From contig NC_079491.1 of assembly GCF_020520425.1 (NCBI RefSeq), forward strand, positions 23,179,449 to 23,243,448: a stretch of 64,000 nucleotides of DNA. Direction: 5' to 3'. Made by a program: the position numbers and the translations under genes. This stretch comes from Spinacia oleracea (Eukaryota > Streptophyta > Magnoliopsida > Caryophyllales > Amaranthaceae). This document shows positions 11,385-23,843 of this stretch, piece after piece. Below the pieces are notes generated by a model, which saw only the letters and a list, made by a program, of their open reading frames with translations, ran no database searches and was not told the origin of the DNA. Each line of letters begins with the position of its first letter. The first letter of the stretch is position 1.

Positions 11385-12371
11385 CTATAGAAAGTTGAGG
11401 ACATTTGGTGAGTTTCTTCAAAACTCAGGAGCATTTCATAAAAAAATCGATGTTTATATTATGGCCATTTAGAAACTAGAGTTCAAAGTCAGATAAGGGA
11501 ATTTTGTGTTTTACCACCTAAAAATATTCGAATTTGTGTTTTATCACTTAAAAATCTCAAACTTTTATTTTACCACCTAAAAATTTTAAAAAATCCATTT
11601 TACCTCATTTTAACAGCATTTATACAACCGGGAAAACACGCTACAAAATATCTAATCCCCTTGATTAATTCATGTATAAGTTATGTACAAAATCCTTTAA
11701 TATAGATTAGAAAATAGTTTCCTGAAATTCCGCTAAATATGCACCTTGAAAAACACACGAAAAATGGATCATTTATTGGGTACAAAGAGGAACCTATGCC
11801 TCTAGTCAAGCAAACAGTTAATTCTCATGACAAACTTCAAAATCAATATTCATTTCAAGAAACATTTTACAAAATAGTACACAAGGCATGACAATTTTAG
11901 CCTTACAAGTCTCAACAGGCGCTCCCTATACTGCATACGCCTCTATGAAACGGTTGAAACCCCCAACAATGCAATGGTCACAGACTAGTGACATTCATAA
12001 ATGCGTATAATTTACAACATTTGGACCACCCGTCACAAGATTTGACGCCTCACTCTCAACTATCGAAACAATGACTTCCAAACATCAAAAATAAACCTCA
12101 ATCTTTCCGAAACCAACAAAAGTTAACTGAAAGATGCCCAGAAATAACAAAATGGGCTGCTATTCTCCAAAATATAGCAGCCACCATAACTAAAAATACA
12201 CAAATTTACCAGCCAACTCGGCTCTTAGAGAACTATAGGCATTCATAATTATACTTCGAAGCAAACTGTGGGGAAGAGCCACTCACCCAACAAGGCTATG
12301 TCTTGCACAATATTAATCTCAGAATCATTTGAAAGAGAGCTGGAAGAGATTGAGCTAGATACGCAATGTGA
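11385..12371. other. 3' flank of the 1,940-residue protein gene
   Basis: No coding sequence seen. 11515-11600 holds three TTACCACCTAAAAAT-like motifs, similar to the Mutator-like subterminal motifs elsewhere in the window. The minus-strand 3' UTR of the neighbouring gene probably occupies part of 11890-12371, but I cannot place its poly(A) site. Confidence 0.4.
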
Positions 12372-15300
12372 CTAACGGGACTTTTCCTCCTCAACTTGCG
12401 TGATGTCTTCACCAGCAGTCTTGCCATGTCCCTGATCATCGACTTTATTGTTGGATGATCGAGTCACAGTGGTTGTTGAGTCAACATTTGTCCTACTTGA
12501 ATCATCTGCATTTGGCTCATCAACTTCAGGTTGCTGCTGAGAAACTAGTTGATGATCTTGCAAAGCCTGAACCTCTACAACTTCCATCTGTCTGTTGATT
12601 TCCATTTGATCATTGAACTCAACAGCAGATGTATTAGTTTTGTGTTGATGTATTTGTAGTGGTTCAGATTCCACAAAGCCAACCTCTTCTAGTTGACCTT
12701 GTGAATCAACTTCAACTGCAATTTCCGCCTCAACAGCAGGAAATTCTTGCAATCCCCCAGCATTTCTATCTATCAGCAACGGTCTAGAGTCCCCAGAATC
12801 AACTGTCAATATTTGTTGTGCAAACTCGGGAGCAGGAATGCTTGTTTGTGCAGTAGGAGATTTTGGTATACCTTTAATATCTGTATCTGTTTGCAACTGC
12901 TCAGGTTCTATAGAAGAGATTCCTTCAACAACATGCCAATCTCGTAACTCTTCAACATCTCTGTCTCTTTGCAGTGGCTCAGATTCCTCAGAATCAACCA
13001 CTTCCTTCTCTTCAACAACAGGACATTCTTGTACCTCATGAATGTCTCTATTCAACTGCAATGGCTTGGATGACCCAACTTTTTCTCTCTGATCATCAAA
13101 CACAGATGCAGGGGAGATTCTTCCCTCATAAGCCGGCAATTCCTGCGTCTCGCGAACCTCTTCATCTATTTGCAATGATTCAGATCTCGGAGAATCAAAC
13201 TTTTCCATTTGATGTTCAGGGTCGAGAGCAGATCCAATGCTAATTCCAACAAGATCTGATTCTTGTATCTCTTTTCCCTCTTTTCCCAATAGCAATGGTT
13301 CATATGTATTTCTCTCAATTTGACTTTCAGATTCAACTGCAGGTGTAATACTCCCAAGAACAGACGTTTTTAATGCCTCGTCCTCAGGCTCCAGAACCAG
13401 TGAATCACTTGCATCAAGTACTAATGATTCCTGAACCTCTACCGCAGCTCTATCTACTAGTAATGGCTCAAACTCCATAGAACCAACACTTTCTGTTTGA
13501 TCTCTGGGCTCAAGATCTGGTGCAGTACTTGCTTCAACAAGAGGTGATTCATCTAACTCTTTAATGTCTCTTTGTATTTGCAATGGCATGGATTCCACAG
13601 AATCAACTCCTGTTTCAGTTACTGTTTGTAGAGCTTCAAAAGAATCAGATTTATCATTGTCTGCTTCAACTTTCTCAACATCTTCACTAGAGTGTTCAAT
13701 AATCTCGGGATCCAAGATTGTCTTTTCTGAAACAATCTCATTCCAGACAGAATCCAGATCCTGCCCTTGTAGAAAAGCAAGGTCAGGTTGTGTTCTTTCT
13801 GGAACTGATTCCCTGGTATTGAAGGCAGAATCAGCTGTGAGTGCTAATACTTCAGAGGGACAGCCTCCTAGTTCTGTATCTTCTAACAATAACTCAGTTT
13901 CTAGAGAAACATCTTCCACTTTTCTCGTGAATTCAGCCGGGACAGATTCTGTGACCACAGAATTTTCAACTTCTTCACTCACTTTCATAAATGCAGCATC
14001 GATATCCTCAACAGACTGAGCTTCCAGGTCTAGCAAATCAGTACTGATATTTCCTTTATGTGAATCTAGGTTTGATTCCTTAGTCTCGGGAAGATTGGTT
14101 CCTGTAACATTTTTCTCAGATTCCGAATTACCAAGATGAGTGCTACTGCTATCTCCAAGCAATGTTTCATGGTCAAATGGCATCTCAGTACTAGCATATA
14201 CTTCACCGATAGCTTCTGCAGGAATATTTGAGACAATTGCAGCATCAAGATTAATCATACTGTTCCCCGAGTTTGGTTCAATGTTTGACACTCGGAAGTC
14301 ACCAATTGCATCCAGCTCAGAAAATAATGCTTCATCCATCTCCTTGACATCATTATTCACTTCATTCATGATATGCTCATCAGCTAATGGTCCTTCGAAC
14401 CCTTCAAAAACCTCGTGGTTTTCCTCTATCATATATGCATGTCTGGTTTCAAGTGTATCTTGAATATGCTGCTTAAACTCTGGAATTGTTGTCTCATAAT
14501 CCTCAGGCTGGGAGAAAGATCCACTGCTTTGACCTTGATCAGACAATATCTTGTGTTGAAGCTCTTGAACCATGAGAACATTTACAGGTTCATCAATTTT
14601 GTCTACTTGATCAGCCTCCTCAAGCTTCCTATTAATGATGTATTGTTCCTGCGTAAACATATAGTAACGATGTTATAGAACTTGCACTCCAGAATAGACC
14701 GGTGGTCAATGTCCAATTGTGTTCACCACAATCCATAAGACAACCCTGTTTCAGTTCTAAAAGAGGGTCAACTTATATACAGCAAAGATATGAATATTTC
14801 TACAGAAAGGATTTGGCATGCTGATCAAAGGACAAACGTCAAGTAACCTAGTATACAGATATATGTTGTTAGATTTACTAAAATCATAGTTTCTATTTTT
14901 TCTATTTCGTGTGTGTGTACCGGGGGAGGGGGGATACTATTTTAGCCACCATATAGGAGAAGTTAAGGGCTTGATAAATGTTTATAAGAAAATGAATGCA
15001 TTTGCAGTCATCTCTCATTTTAAAGGCATGTTTACAAGTCATGCTGAATTAAATCTTTCATCAAGGTCCATCTATACAACTCAGGAATATCAATCAGGCT
15101 ATCAACATATGTAACCTTTCACCTTCCCTTGGCTATAGGTTCAAATCAATCCTTAAGCCAGTTTTATAGCTGCTAAAGGAAAAAAAATGCAAAGTAAAAG
15201 TCGCAACAAATGTTTTTCCATTATTTGCCTGAATGAGACTTTGCTGAGCAAACAATATATTCGATACAGGATAATACTTGCATATTTCAAAAACTGCCTA

Positions 15301-18300
15301 AAGGCTTGTGAAGTAGCTGAAACTTGATCATGTTTGACTTTATACACACATCTCAGCCCAAAAATTAACAATACCTTAGTCCATACAGCATATGGGCTAC
15401 AGGACAAAGTTGGTAAAAACCAGGTAGTGTGGCCAAAAAATAAAAAAAAGTTGCACAATCCCTGGGTTTAATGGTACTAAAATCACATGGATTTCAGCCT
15501 ATTTTTCCCGCTAAGATAAATAAGCTAGATTATAACCAACAGAATAACTCAAAAGGGACTTATTGTACTTATAAATCTAATCAGTACGGCGGAAGACCCT
15601 GATATGAGACAAAGACAATGTCATTAGAAAAATTGAAGGCACATGAAGAAGCAAAATGATTTACCTGCTCCGCAGAATCAGAACAGGGATCATGGACGTC
15701 AGAATCATGGGGACAAAAATGTTTTTCATCCAATGAAAAACCCAGCGTTTCATTCCCTTCATTTTCACAACTCTTCCAACTGGAACTAGGTACCTGAAAC
15801 TGCTGACTTACTTTCATTTCCTCTTGAATGTCGTCCTTTGACTCGGCCTGTGAAGAAGACAATATCGAGTGGACAGGAAAAAGAATATCTGCCAACACAA
15901 CTTCTGTTTTCTCTTGAGCTAAGACAGAATCTTCAGCAAACTCGTGTCTATCAGCAGAAGGGGGCATATTATCTAGCTTATTTTCAAGATGATTTTCAGC
16001 ACTGTCTTTCTGTGCAAAAATTTCCTCTACTTCATGAGGAGAAACTGTGTCGTATGATACTCTATCCTTCAATCCTTTGTCTAAGGAATCTATATTCAAA
16101 TGACCTTCATCTTCTGTCACTACCAATGTTGGTGAATTACCAGGAAGTTGAGTGACCTCTGAAAAGAAATCAGTGCTGTCAAGCCCACTACCTTCACCAA
16201 TACCACTCATTGTCAAGCCATTGCCATCTGCATCTTGTTTTGTGTCCCCGGAAATGTTCTCAGCATCTTGATTGTGCACATTTAACTCTTCAACCACAAA
16301 TAAATCTCTTGATAAATGATATAAATCAATCCCTGATGTATCTCTCTGCAGATCAGAAGAAGAGGAGGACAATGAATGGTTCATCTTCAGTGGGCTGAAG
16401 TCATAAACGGGTTCCTTTGGACCGTCGACCTCAGTTGCTTGACTGTGTTCTGATGTCTCTAGTGATGCTGAGGGCTCCAGAGAATACTTCACAGGAATGT
16501 CAACTTTCAAAAGATTGTTTACTTGGCTTTCTTCCCAATTTACCAAGCTGCTGTCAACATCTTCCGCTTTCTCATCATTGAGAGCATTTGAAGTAGATAA
16601 TGCGCTACAGCTAATACTGTGATTCACTTCGATTAATTCTGTCACCGATTGGCTGTCACTGTGGCTAAATTTGCTATGAGACAGCCACGGTTCTACTGCA
16701 GGATACATTTCCCTGCACTCAAGTCTATTATCAGCTGATTCAACAGTTTCAGATGTGTAGGAAGCTGCAGCAGAAGAAGACTTTGCCCTACCCAACTCAA
16801 CTTCAAACACACTGAGAACAAAATCTTTCTTATCCTGTTCATCATCTGACAATGAATCTAAATCTTCAGAAGATAGGCTTCCATGTTTTACAAGCGCAGA
16901 AGCAGGATCGATCTCGGAACTGGGTTCAACTTCTTGAGCAGAGTCATGCTCTATGAGCTTCTTTTCTTCCTGGTCTGCTCCTACAGAAGTTGATTCTTTT
17001 TCAGCAGAAGAACTTGCCCTGGACTCGCTACGCTCACTTAACTGTCTTTCAAGAGAAGAATAATTCATCATATCAGAATTTGCCCTACCCAACTCAACTT
17101 CAAGCTCACTGAGAACAAAATCATTCTTATTCTTTTCTTCACTTAACAATAAATCTAAATCGACAGAAGACTGGCTTCCATGTTCCACAATGACAGAAGC
17201 ATGATCGGTCTCGAAACTGGGTTCTACCTCTTGAACACTGTCATGTTCTATTTGCTTCTTTTCTTCCTGGTCTTCTCCTGCAGAAGTTGATTCTGTTTCA
17301 GCAGCAGAACTTGCCTTGGACTCGCTAAGCTCACTCAACTGTCTTTGAAGAGAAGAATAGCTCATCATATCAGAATCTGTTCTTTCTGGCACAAAATAAG
17401 GTCTAAAACGACTAGGCCTTCCAGAATCAAAACCAGATGAGGACCCCATATTGAATGTCTCATTTCTTCGAAATAACACCTCCCTATGAGTAAGTTCTGT
17501 AAACTCCTGCTGGAAACTATCTTCAGTTAGATCAGGCTTTTCTTCACTAGAGTCATAGGGAAGATCAAAAGGATTTCGCCTAGACAACATAATAGACGGT
17601 GCAGAGCCAGGAATTGGTGGTAATCCCAAGTCAGCATAAGAGTCCTGAGGAAAGTTAAAAGGATTGTCTCTTCTCGTAGAAATAGGTACAACTGGAAATG
17701 GTAGATCCATGCCATCCATGTCAATCAAATTCCTGTCACCTGTCATCTTCCTTGCTCTTCTCCTGGCAATAAGGCTCTCCAGGCGCTGGTTCCTTTCCAT
17801 TTCAGATGTCCCTAGATCCATAAGATTCTTCTGGTCATCTTCTGTCCACATAATCACAGACTTCGCCGGATCTTTTTTACCAACTTGGGTTTCCTTTTCA
17901 TTGCCATCATCGGCATAAGTTTTACCATCATCAGCCTCGTCATCTTTTCTATCACTTTCATCATCGGAATGAATGCTGCTATCAGGAGATATCGCTGCCT
18001 TCTCCATCGAAGCGGCAGAGCTTTGACGGGATAGACTACTGGGCTGTAAATTTTCATCATCTAGAAGTGGATCAAGCTCATCCAGCATGGGAATAATGTC
18101 CGCCATTGAAGCATCTGGAGAGGAACTCTCAGCTCCATCAGACCCAGAATCAAACTCAGCATCTTCATCATGATCAGAACCCATTTGTTTCCATGATCTC
18201 AGAGTTGATTCTATGTAATCCCTCATCTGAGCATCTGATGATCCTTCCGCCATATCATAACCCTCAAATCTCTCCTCTTGAAAATCTTCATCTGTATACA

Positions 18301-19210
18301 TCCGATCATCAAGAACATCAAACTGTTTCCATGATGCCAATGAAGGTTCTAATTGATATCTTAGTTGAAAATCAACTGATCCTTCTGCAGACTTATAATC
18401 CTCAGAATTCTCATGCTGAACCTCCTCAGTTGACAACAATACAACTTCTTTCGAGGGTTTCTGCAATTCCGAGGAAGATGCTAAATTATCTCTCATCTGA
18501 ACATCAACTGATCCTTCTGCTGATATATAATCCTCAAAATGCTCCATCTGTACCTTCTCAACTGAAGAAAACCTGGTTTCCAGATTTTCACCTTCACCAT
18601 AACCAACCCTGATCCCCATCCTATACAATTGATCACCCAAGTCCACATTCTGCTCGATCTCGGTATTCTCGAGCTCACTCTTTGTTTCATCAATCCATTG
18701 TTTCTCAAATCTGATCTCCCTTGAATTATGATCAGTAGACATTGAACCAAAACCAACATCATCACCATCTACTTCAGATTTATCTAACCTATCAGTATTG
18801 TCTAGCAAAGGCTCTTCATCAATGATCTTCACATACTCTCTTTTCATTTCAGTGTACCTACTATTACTACCAACACACTCATCTTCCTCAACAACAGTGC
18901 TGCTCTCAAATCTCCCCGTTTTCGACTGCACGATTTCGTGAGATACTTTCTCATCTTCATCACACTCAGGGACAACATTTGGTTCACCAAAACTCAAAAG
19001 GCATCCAAGTAAAACCGCAGTACAAACAAGTACAGGGGAGGTAGAAACTAATACTGAAAACAAAAGCGGGAATGATCTATACAAAAATAACAACAACAAC
19101 AATAAACCAACAACAAAAGGATGATTATAAACTGATCTGTAACAAAATTTAGTTGTTATGATCACAAATTTCCTGATTCGAACACCAACTTTTAATCCAT
19201 CATCACCCAT
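12372..19210 (-). CDS. Large acidic membrane-anchored plant protein, 'cardiomyopathy-associated'-type family (two exons)
   Basis: Exon 1 is 19210-15665 (ATG at 19210, exactly 1,182 codons, donor CAG|GTAAAT). Exon 2 is 14648-12372 (acceptor ACGCAG|GAACAA, stop TAG), giving about 1,940 aa in phase 0. Residues 25-75 hold two hydrophobic segments (FVVGLLLLLLFLYRSFPLLF and LVCTAVLLGCLLSF), so the protein is probably membrane-anchored near its N-terminus. The rest is long, acidic and Ser/Glu-rich, probably disordered. Residues about 470-560 are the best-ordered family signature: WTEDDQKNLMDLGTSEMERN, RRRARKM, and NPFN/NPFD segments. I recognise the plant family annotated 'cardiomyopathy-associated protein' (Arabidopsis At5g17910-like); the name is historical and its function is unknown to me. 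A 99-aa tandem duplication is present. The C-terminal exon is a series of degenerate acidic repeats with SEPLQI/SLQID-like cores. The ATG follows purine-rich leader and precedes the hydrophobic segments, supporting this start. Confidence 0.88.
14649..15664 (-). other. Intron of the large acidic protein gene
   Basis: 1,016 bp between GTAAAT (15664) and ACGCAG (14649). A 101-codon ORF on the minus strand (15153-15458) is open by chance; no other feature is seen. Confidence 0.75.
16781..17374 (-). repeat. In-frame tandem duplication of 297 bp within exon 1
   Basis: Two adjacent units, 17374-17078 and 17077-16781, each encode 99 residues starting SDMM[SN]YSSL[QE]RQLSE and ending FEVELGRA or LEVELGRA. 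The copies differ at many positions, so the duplication is not recent, but the reading frame and the acidic DQEEKK core are kept. Confidence 0.85.
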
Positions 19211-19560
19211 TTTTTCAACTTTTCTACCAGATTAAGCTCAAATCGGTATAAAACTATAAACCCAGAACAAATCAAAGAGAACCCAATTTGATTTACTGAA
19301 ATTCGATCAATTCCCAGCAATAACTCAAAAAAGGAGTAAATTAATCAAAAAAATAAAGGAAAATAAAGGGGTAACTTACAACTTGCAAGTAGTTGATTAT
19401 GAAGAAGTTAATGATCAATCAAGTTTGGGAATTGAATAAAGAAATTGGATTGTGGGTAAAAGAGCAGGGAGGTAGTGGGAAGAAAGTGGGACTTAGACTG
19501 ACTAGTTTGAAGGTAGAAAATTGCGCAAAATTATCATACAGATCTAAATCCAAGAAATCA
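19211..19560 (-). promoter_or_regulatory. Probable 5' leader with a leader intron
   Basis: On the minus strand, a good donor (GTTGTAAGTTACC, about 19378) and an acceptor-like TTTCAG near 19299 sit upstream of the ATG, separated by T-rich sequence. This suggests a short 5'-UTR intron. No TATA box can be assigned with confidence. Confidence 0.4.
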
Positions 19561-19812
19561 AAAGAAAAGGTGAGGTGTGAGACCAAAAAGCTTAATTAAG
19601 ATCATAATTGTAATGTTAAATTTGGTCCTTTCTTTGCTGCTTTCCGGAACAGTGACAGCTTATTTGGCTGTTGCTTTCCTCAATTCCGCTTTTTCCGCCA
19701 ATATTCCGTTGGAATGTCGCCCTTCTATGAGTTCCATGACTTGGCCCACATTTATACACCGTACCTTAACCTTACCAATGAAGTCTTAGCTTATCACAGC
19801 TACAATTTATGT

Positions 19813-20094
19813 TACTCCCTCCGTCTCTTTTTGTTTGTAGCTCCCTCCGTCTCTTTTTGTTTTTTACGTTTTTCTTTTTGGGTATTTCAAAATGTTCTCT
19901 CACACTTTTCCATTGGGACATTAAATTTTTCTCATTGTCCAATATCAGAATTTTGATAAAAGTGAAAACATTATAAATAAACGTAATTTATCTCGTTTAA
20001 ATAAAAAAATTGAGGGATTTCAATGCAAATTAATTATTCGTTAAAACGCGTGAAAAATACCAAACGTAAAAAACAAAAAGAGACAGAGAGAGTA
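19813..20094. mobile_element. Stowaway-type MITE (Tc1/mariner)
   Basis: The left end TACTCCCTCCGTCTCTTTTT and the right end (reverse complement TACTCTCTCTGTCTCTTTTT) continue as inverted repeats through GTTTTTTACG. Both ends are flanked by TA. The left terminus is present twice in tandem (19815 and 19841), an end-duplicated form. Confidence 0.8.
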
Positions 20095-20164
20095 CTATAA
20101 AAGCTAAAATTTATGTTACTACAACTAATCACCATAAATCATGGGGAAGAAAATTGTTCAAAAT

Positions 20165-20680
20165 TAGAGTTCATTTAAAAACTAATTACACATCATGTTT
20201 AGTTAAATACATCTAAATAATGAAACCAATCCAAACATTGAAATCATTCCAAACAATTCAATTTCAGATTTTTATCAAAATTGGTTTATGTGATCGATTA
20301 AAATTAACAAATCCAATCAAAATTATAATCCTTGATTTTTAAATGAGTCATTTAAACATGAAATCAGACTCCGCTACTCACCTAAACAAATTTTAAGACC
20401 AACCAATTAATCTAATTAATTAGAGTTCATTTAAAAACTAATTACACATCACCTTTAGTTAAATATATATAAATAATGAAACCAATCCAAACATTGAAAT
20501 CATTCCAAACAATTAAGTTTCAGATTTTTATCAAAATTGGTTTATGTGATCGATTAAAATTAACAAATCCAATCAAAATTATAATCCTTGACTTTTTAAA
20601 TGAGCCATTCAAACATGAAATAATACTCCACTACTCACCTAAACAAATTTTATGACCAACCAATTAATCTAATTAATTTT
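20165..20680. repeat. Tandem direct duplication, period 256 bp, two copies
   Basis: TAGAGTTCATTTAAAAACTA begins at 20165 and again at 20421. The two units stay alignable to about 20680, with scattered substitutions. Noncoding and AT-rich. Confidence 0.85.
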
Positions 20681-21099
20681 CGATAGTAAAAATCAATAAT
20701 TTAGGGTTTTCGTAATTAGGGTTTATAATTATAATTAAGCCACGAAATTAATTTTAAAGATTCACAATAATTATAAAAAACCAGTAAGACAATCATCAAT
20801 TAATTATATATTGATTAGCAATCATAATTAATTTTTAAAGCCGAATTTATTCAAGATTTAATTATTTCTAAATGAAACACCTTCAAAAAGTTCAACTTAG
20901 AGGCCGAATTTTGGAATTATGGGGGACTCCAAGAGCCTTGCTTAGAAAGTTTTTTCCACCCAAAAAACACTCAAGAAAATCGACAACAATTTTTAACCGA
21001 TTCATCCAATAATCCGAAAAAGGTTCCGAAAATTTCAGAAAAAAAATCGACAATAACAAATCAAGAACAATCCATTAAAACATACTCTAAATATAAAAT
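20681..21099 (-). other. Short interior remnant next to copia LTR
   Basis: AT-rich sequence on the interior side of the PBS at 21100. No gag or other coding similarity can be read, so the copia element here is reduced to an LTR plus a little leader or unrelated flank. Confidence 0.4.
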
Positions 21100-21111
21100 C
21101 TCTTGATACCA
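21100..21111 (-). promoter_or_regulatory. Primer-binding site of the copia relic
   Basis: The minus strand reads TGGTATCAAGAG, a close match to the initiator-Met-tRNA PBS, immediately after the presumed LTR end. Confidence 0.7.
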
Positions 21112-21112
21112 C

Positions 21113-22081
21113 TTTTGGGATTTAATGCTAATCTAATTAACGAAAGCAGAAAACATCCCAGATCCAAAATCATATGTAAAAGTACGAATTAAATGAAAAC
21201 ATACATCCGATGCGTGTACTCCCACTTTCCTCACGAACACGAACAAGAACTCCATGTGTAGTTTCTCTACAATAGTCCACCGACATGTTCAGATCCGCCT
21301 TGATTCCGTTAGCTTAGAACTTCCACAAGGTTTTTGACTTTTTGGGAAAATCTTACTTTGGAGGCAAATTGAAGATTAGGGTTCTTAGTTTCCTCTAGGG
21401 TTAGATTGAGTGTAGTATGGAAAACTGAATTAGGTTATTTAGAATAATCCCTAGGGAGTATTATATGCTAACCGACCAAATGCATAGAGCATTGGTCGGC
21501 CAGCAATGCCGACCACACATAGCTGTTGCTGTTGCTATATATGTAGTGTTGACGTGCGTGCCCAAAGCCATGGGCCGATGCTGCCTTGAGTAGCGCTGCA
21601 GCGCCCATGGGCCGATGCTGCCTTGCGTAGCGCTGCAACGCCCATGGGCCTTGCGCGCTTGGCTTGTGGGCCGCAACGTTGCTCGTTCCCGTTCGTGTTG
21701 CGTTTAATGTCTTACGGCTATTATTTATCGTATAGTACTTGACGATCCAATGTTGATTATTCGTTTAGCCCAGCTTACGAATATACGCAATACGATTACA
21801 ATCCAATGTCTTATCGTATATTTACGTTTTCCGAACTAATTTCCCGAATAGCCATTAAATGAATTTCCGATTCATTCGATCTGTTTTATGTCATTGGTGT
21901 GACCTTGTAAGTTCAGTCAAGACTAAGTTGTGAGCCTAATAAGGATTAGAACTCACTGATCGGAAGAAATGCTCCAGCTAGCTGTTCCGATCAGTTGATC
22001 TCACTGAATTAATTATTCCGTAATGAATCCAAACCTTAGTATTGGACCAATGCACCTTAGGTGAAGGACACATTTCCTTCA
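21113..22081 (-). repeat. Copia-type LTR relic (about 0.97 kb)
   Basis: The minus strand starts TGAAGGAAATGTGTCC at 22081. It shares its first 250 bp or so (GATCGGAACAGCTAGCTGGAGCA region, GGTCACACCAATGACA) and later Val/GC-rich part with the plus-strand LTR at 62694-63703. The 3' end is degenerate. The interior is missing or truncated on the left. Confidence 0.75.
21568..21650. repeat. 37-bp minisatellite inside copia LTR, about 2.3 copies
   Basis: CCATGGGCCGATGCTGCCTT recurs at 21568 and 21605, with a partial third copy at 21642. Each unit also contains GTAGCGCTGCA. It is a GC-rich island in an AT-rich LTR. Confidence 0.8.
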
Positions 22082-22129
22082 ACATGTGGCGCTCTGGTCG
22101 TTCGCTCCATGTAATCTTCATATACATAA

Positions 22130-22215
22130 AGATAAATGTCAAGGTTTGCGTAAAGGTTTGAACCCCTGGCCTTGAGTATAAACAATAAAGCTTTCACCAC
22201 TAAGGTATTACATGT
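22130..22215 (-). mobile_element. tRNA-derived SINE head (relic)
   Basis: The minus strand has an A-box-like TTAGTGGTGAAAGC and, 34 bp later, a B-box-like GGTTCAAACC at the spacing used by RNA polymerase III promoters. No clear body, tail or target duplication is visible, so this is a tentative call. Confidence 0.4.
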
Positions 22216-22384
22216 TTCATGTTATTATTGCAATTTAAAAAAAATGTGAATGTTATTAATTAATGTAGTTACCTGGGGCATTGCACAGGCCTAAAAACTA
22301 GTTTGTAATTTATACGAAATATTACTTTTATGGCTCATTCTCACCAAAATAAATAAATAAAACATTTAATTCACATTATTTCTT

Positions 22385-22735
22385 TCGATCTGGTCCGATA
22401 TGATATTATATGATATGATATGATCTTATCTTATCTTAGCTTATCTGAATTGAACTGATAAAATTATCTGGTCTTAACCGAAATGGTCTGATATGATCTG
22501 ATTTTTTATAATTAGATTTAAACATAAATCTATAATTTTTAGTATTAAATGATTTACAGGTAAAATAAATGTTATTGAAATTTATAATATTGTTATTATA
22601 AATTACACATTATTCATTTGACTTTACTCATGATTTATTTATTCCTTATATTAGATATACCTGCACATGATCTAGAATTCTAGATAAATTGGTTCTGAAC
22701 TAGTCAGAACGATTCTGATATGGACTTTATACTTT
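22385..22735. repeat. GATCTGAT-rich dispersed repeat, copy 1
   Basis: It starts with a simple-sequence tract of TGATATGAT/TCTTATC words. It continues into ATAATTA...AATGATTTACA...AAATTAC...ATTAGATATAC, which is alignable with 31690-32215. It is probably a decayed dispersed element; no ends are defined. Confidence 0.55.
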
Positions 22736-23843
22736 GGATTAAACATCGAACGAGTTTCTTTCCTCCTTGTATCCAAAATGGACTAGTATTGAGAGTTACC
22801 CGAATGCTAAAATAAAATTTAACCTATGTCACTTATTAGTTACGGAATTCCAGCACATAAATGATAACACAACATTTTGTATCACAATAGAAGCTTTAGG
22901 TAACAATCGTGTAGCCCCCCCCCCCCCCCCATATGTTCATACTCAAGTTGCATACGTTCTAAGAGTTTTGAAGCATACCCTCATTGACTTTACATAATAA
23001 TATTTTATTTGAAGGTCGACTCAAGCTTCTCAACAATAAATAGACAATTAAAATAACAAACCAATACTTAATCAAACTTCCTGATAAATTTCTTTAAAAC
23101 TTGTGATCAAAGAACAAAAGTATATTTTCCTTTTTAATCTTCCTTGTCTCTACATGTTCTCGGCATAAGAGTTATCCCCCTAGGCATAATTTAACTTCCT
23201 TGCCTAAACTTTCATTTCTTGCACATGAATCCCTACATAGGTGACTGATAAAATTTACAATAATTAAAGTAAATGTAAAATAACAAATTCCTTGACATGC
23301 TTGCTATTAACAGAACAAACATAAACTCTTCCTTGACATGCTTGTAATTAAACGTACAAGACATAAATAAACTCCTTGCTAAAACATGATTGTTATTAAA
23401 TCAACAAAGTATTCAAAACCAACACTCAAGTCAAGTAATCCAATCGCAACCCTCTCCATGATACTACAAGACCATATGAGTGTTGAATAATAAACTTAAC
23501 ATGATACTACAAACATGCAAACAATCTCCTACACATGTACGTACCTTGAATAGGTAATGTATGAGGCCACTTTGCCTAGAGATCACCTAAACTGAGGTCT
23601 CTCCTCCTAACACATGTACACAAACAATAAAACAATTATTATTCAGGTACACCATTAATTTCATCAACTTTAAACTACTTTAAAACTCATTAACAACCTA
23701 AAATTTCACCTACTCAAGCTGAAGCTTCGACCTGTTTACGTGCATTGCAATGGGCTAAGCATCAAATGATTGATTCACTTTTAATTCTAACTTACTCGGC
23801 CAACCTGATTACAGATCTACAAATGACGAAGTCACATGATATC
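22736..23843. other. Degenerate repeat DNA including LTR-like relic
   Basis: No gene. A 17-bp C homopolymer lies at about 22914-22930. On the minus strand, 23530-23620 (GTACGTACCTTGAAT...GGCCACTTTGCC...CTCTCCTCC) matches part of the chromovirus LTRs (compare 7400-7480), so this is a diverged LTR relative. The solo LTR at 23844 is inserted into it. Confidence 0.5.

Noticed and set aside
13564..14019. Plus-strand ORF of 151 codons opposite exon 2 of the large acidic protein gene
   Set aside because: Ser/Thr-rich mirror of an acidic coding exon; no independent support.
22380..22500. Possible CRISPR-like or satellite array of TGATATGAT words
   Set aside because: Irregular short microsatellite-type words without regular spacers, in a plant genome.
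22914..22930. C17 homopolymer (and a G run near 42873-42890)
   Set aside because: Likely simple-sequence or assembly-length artefacts; no functional claim.
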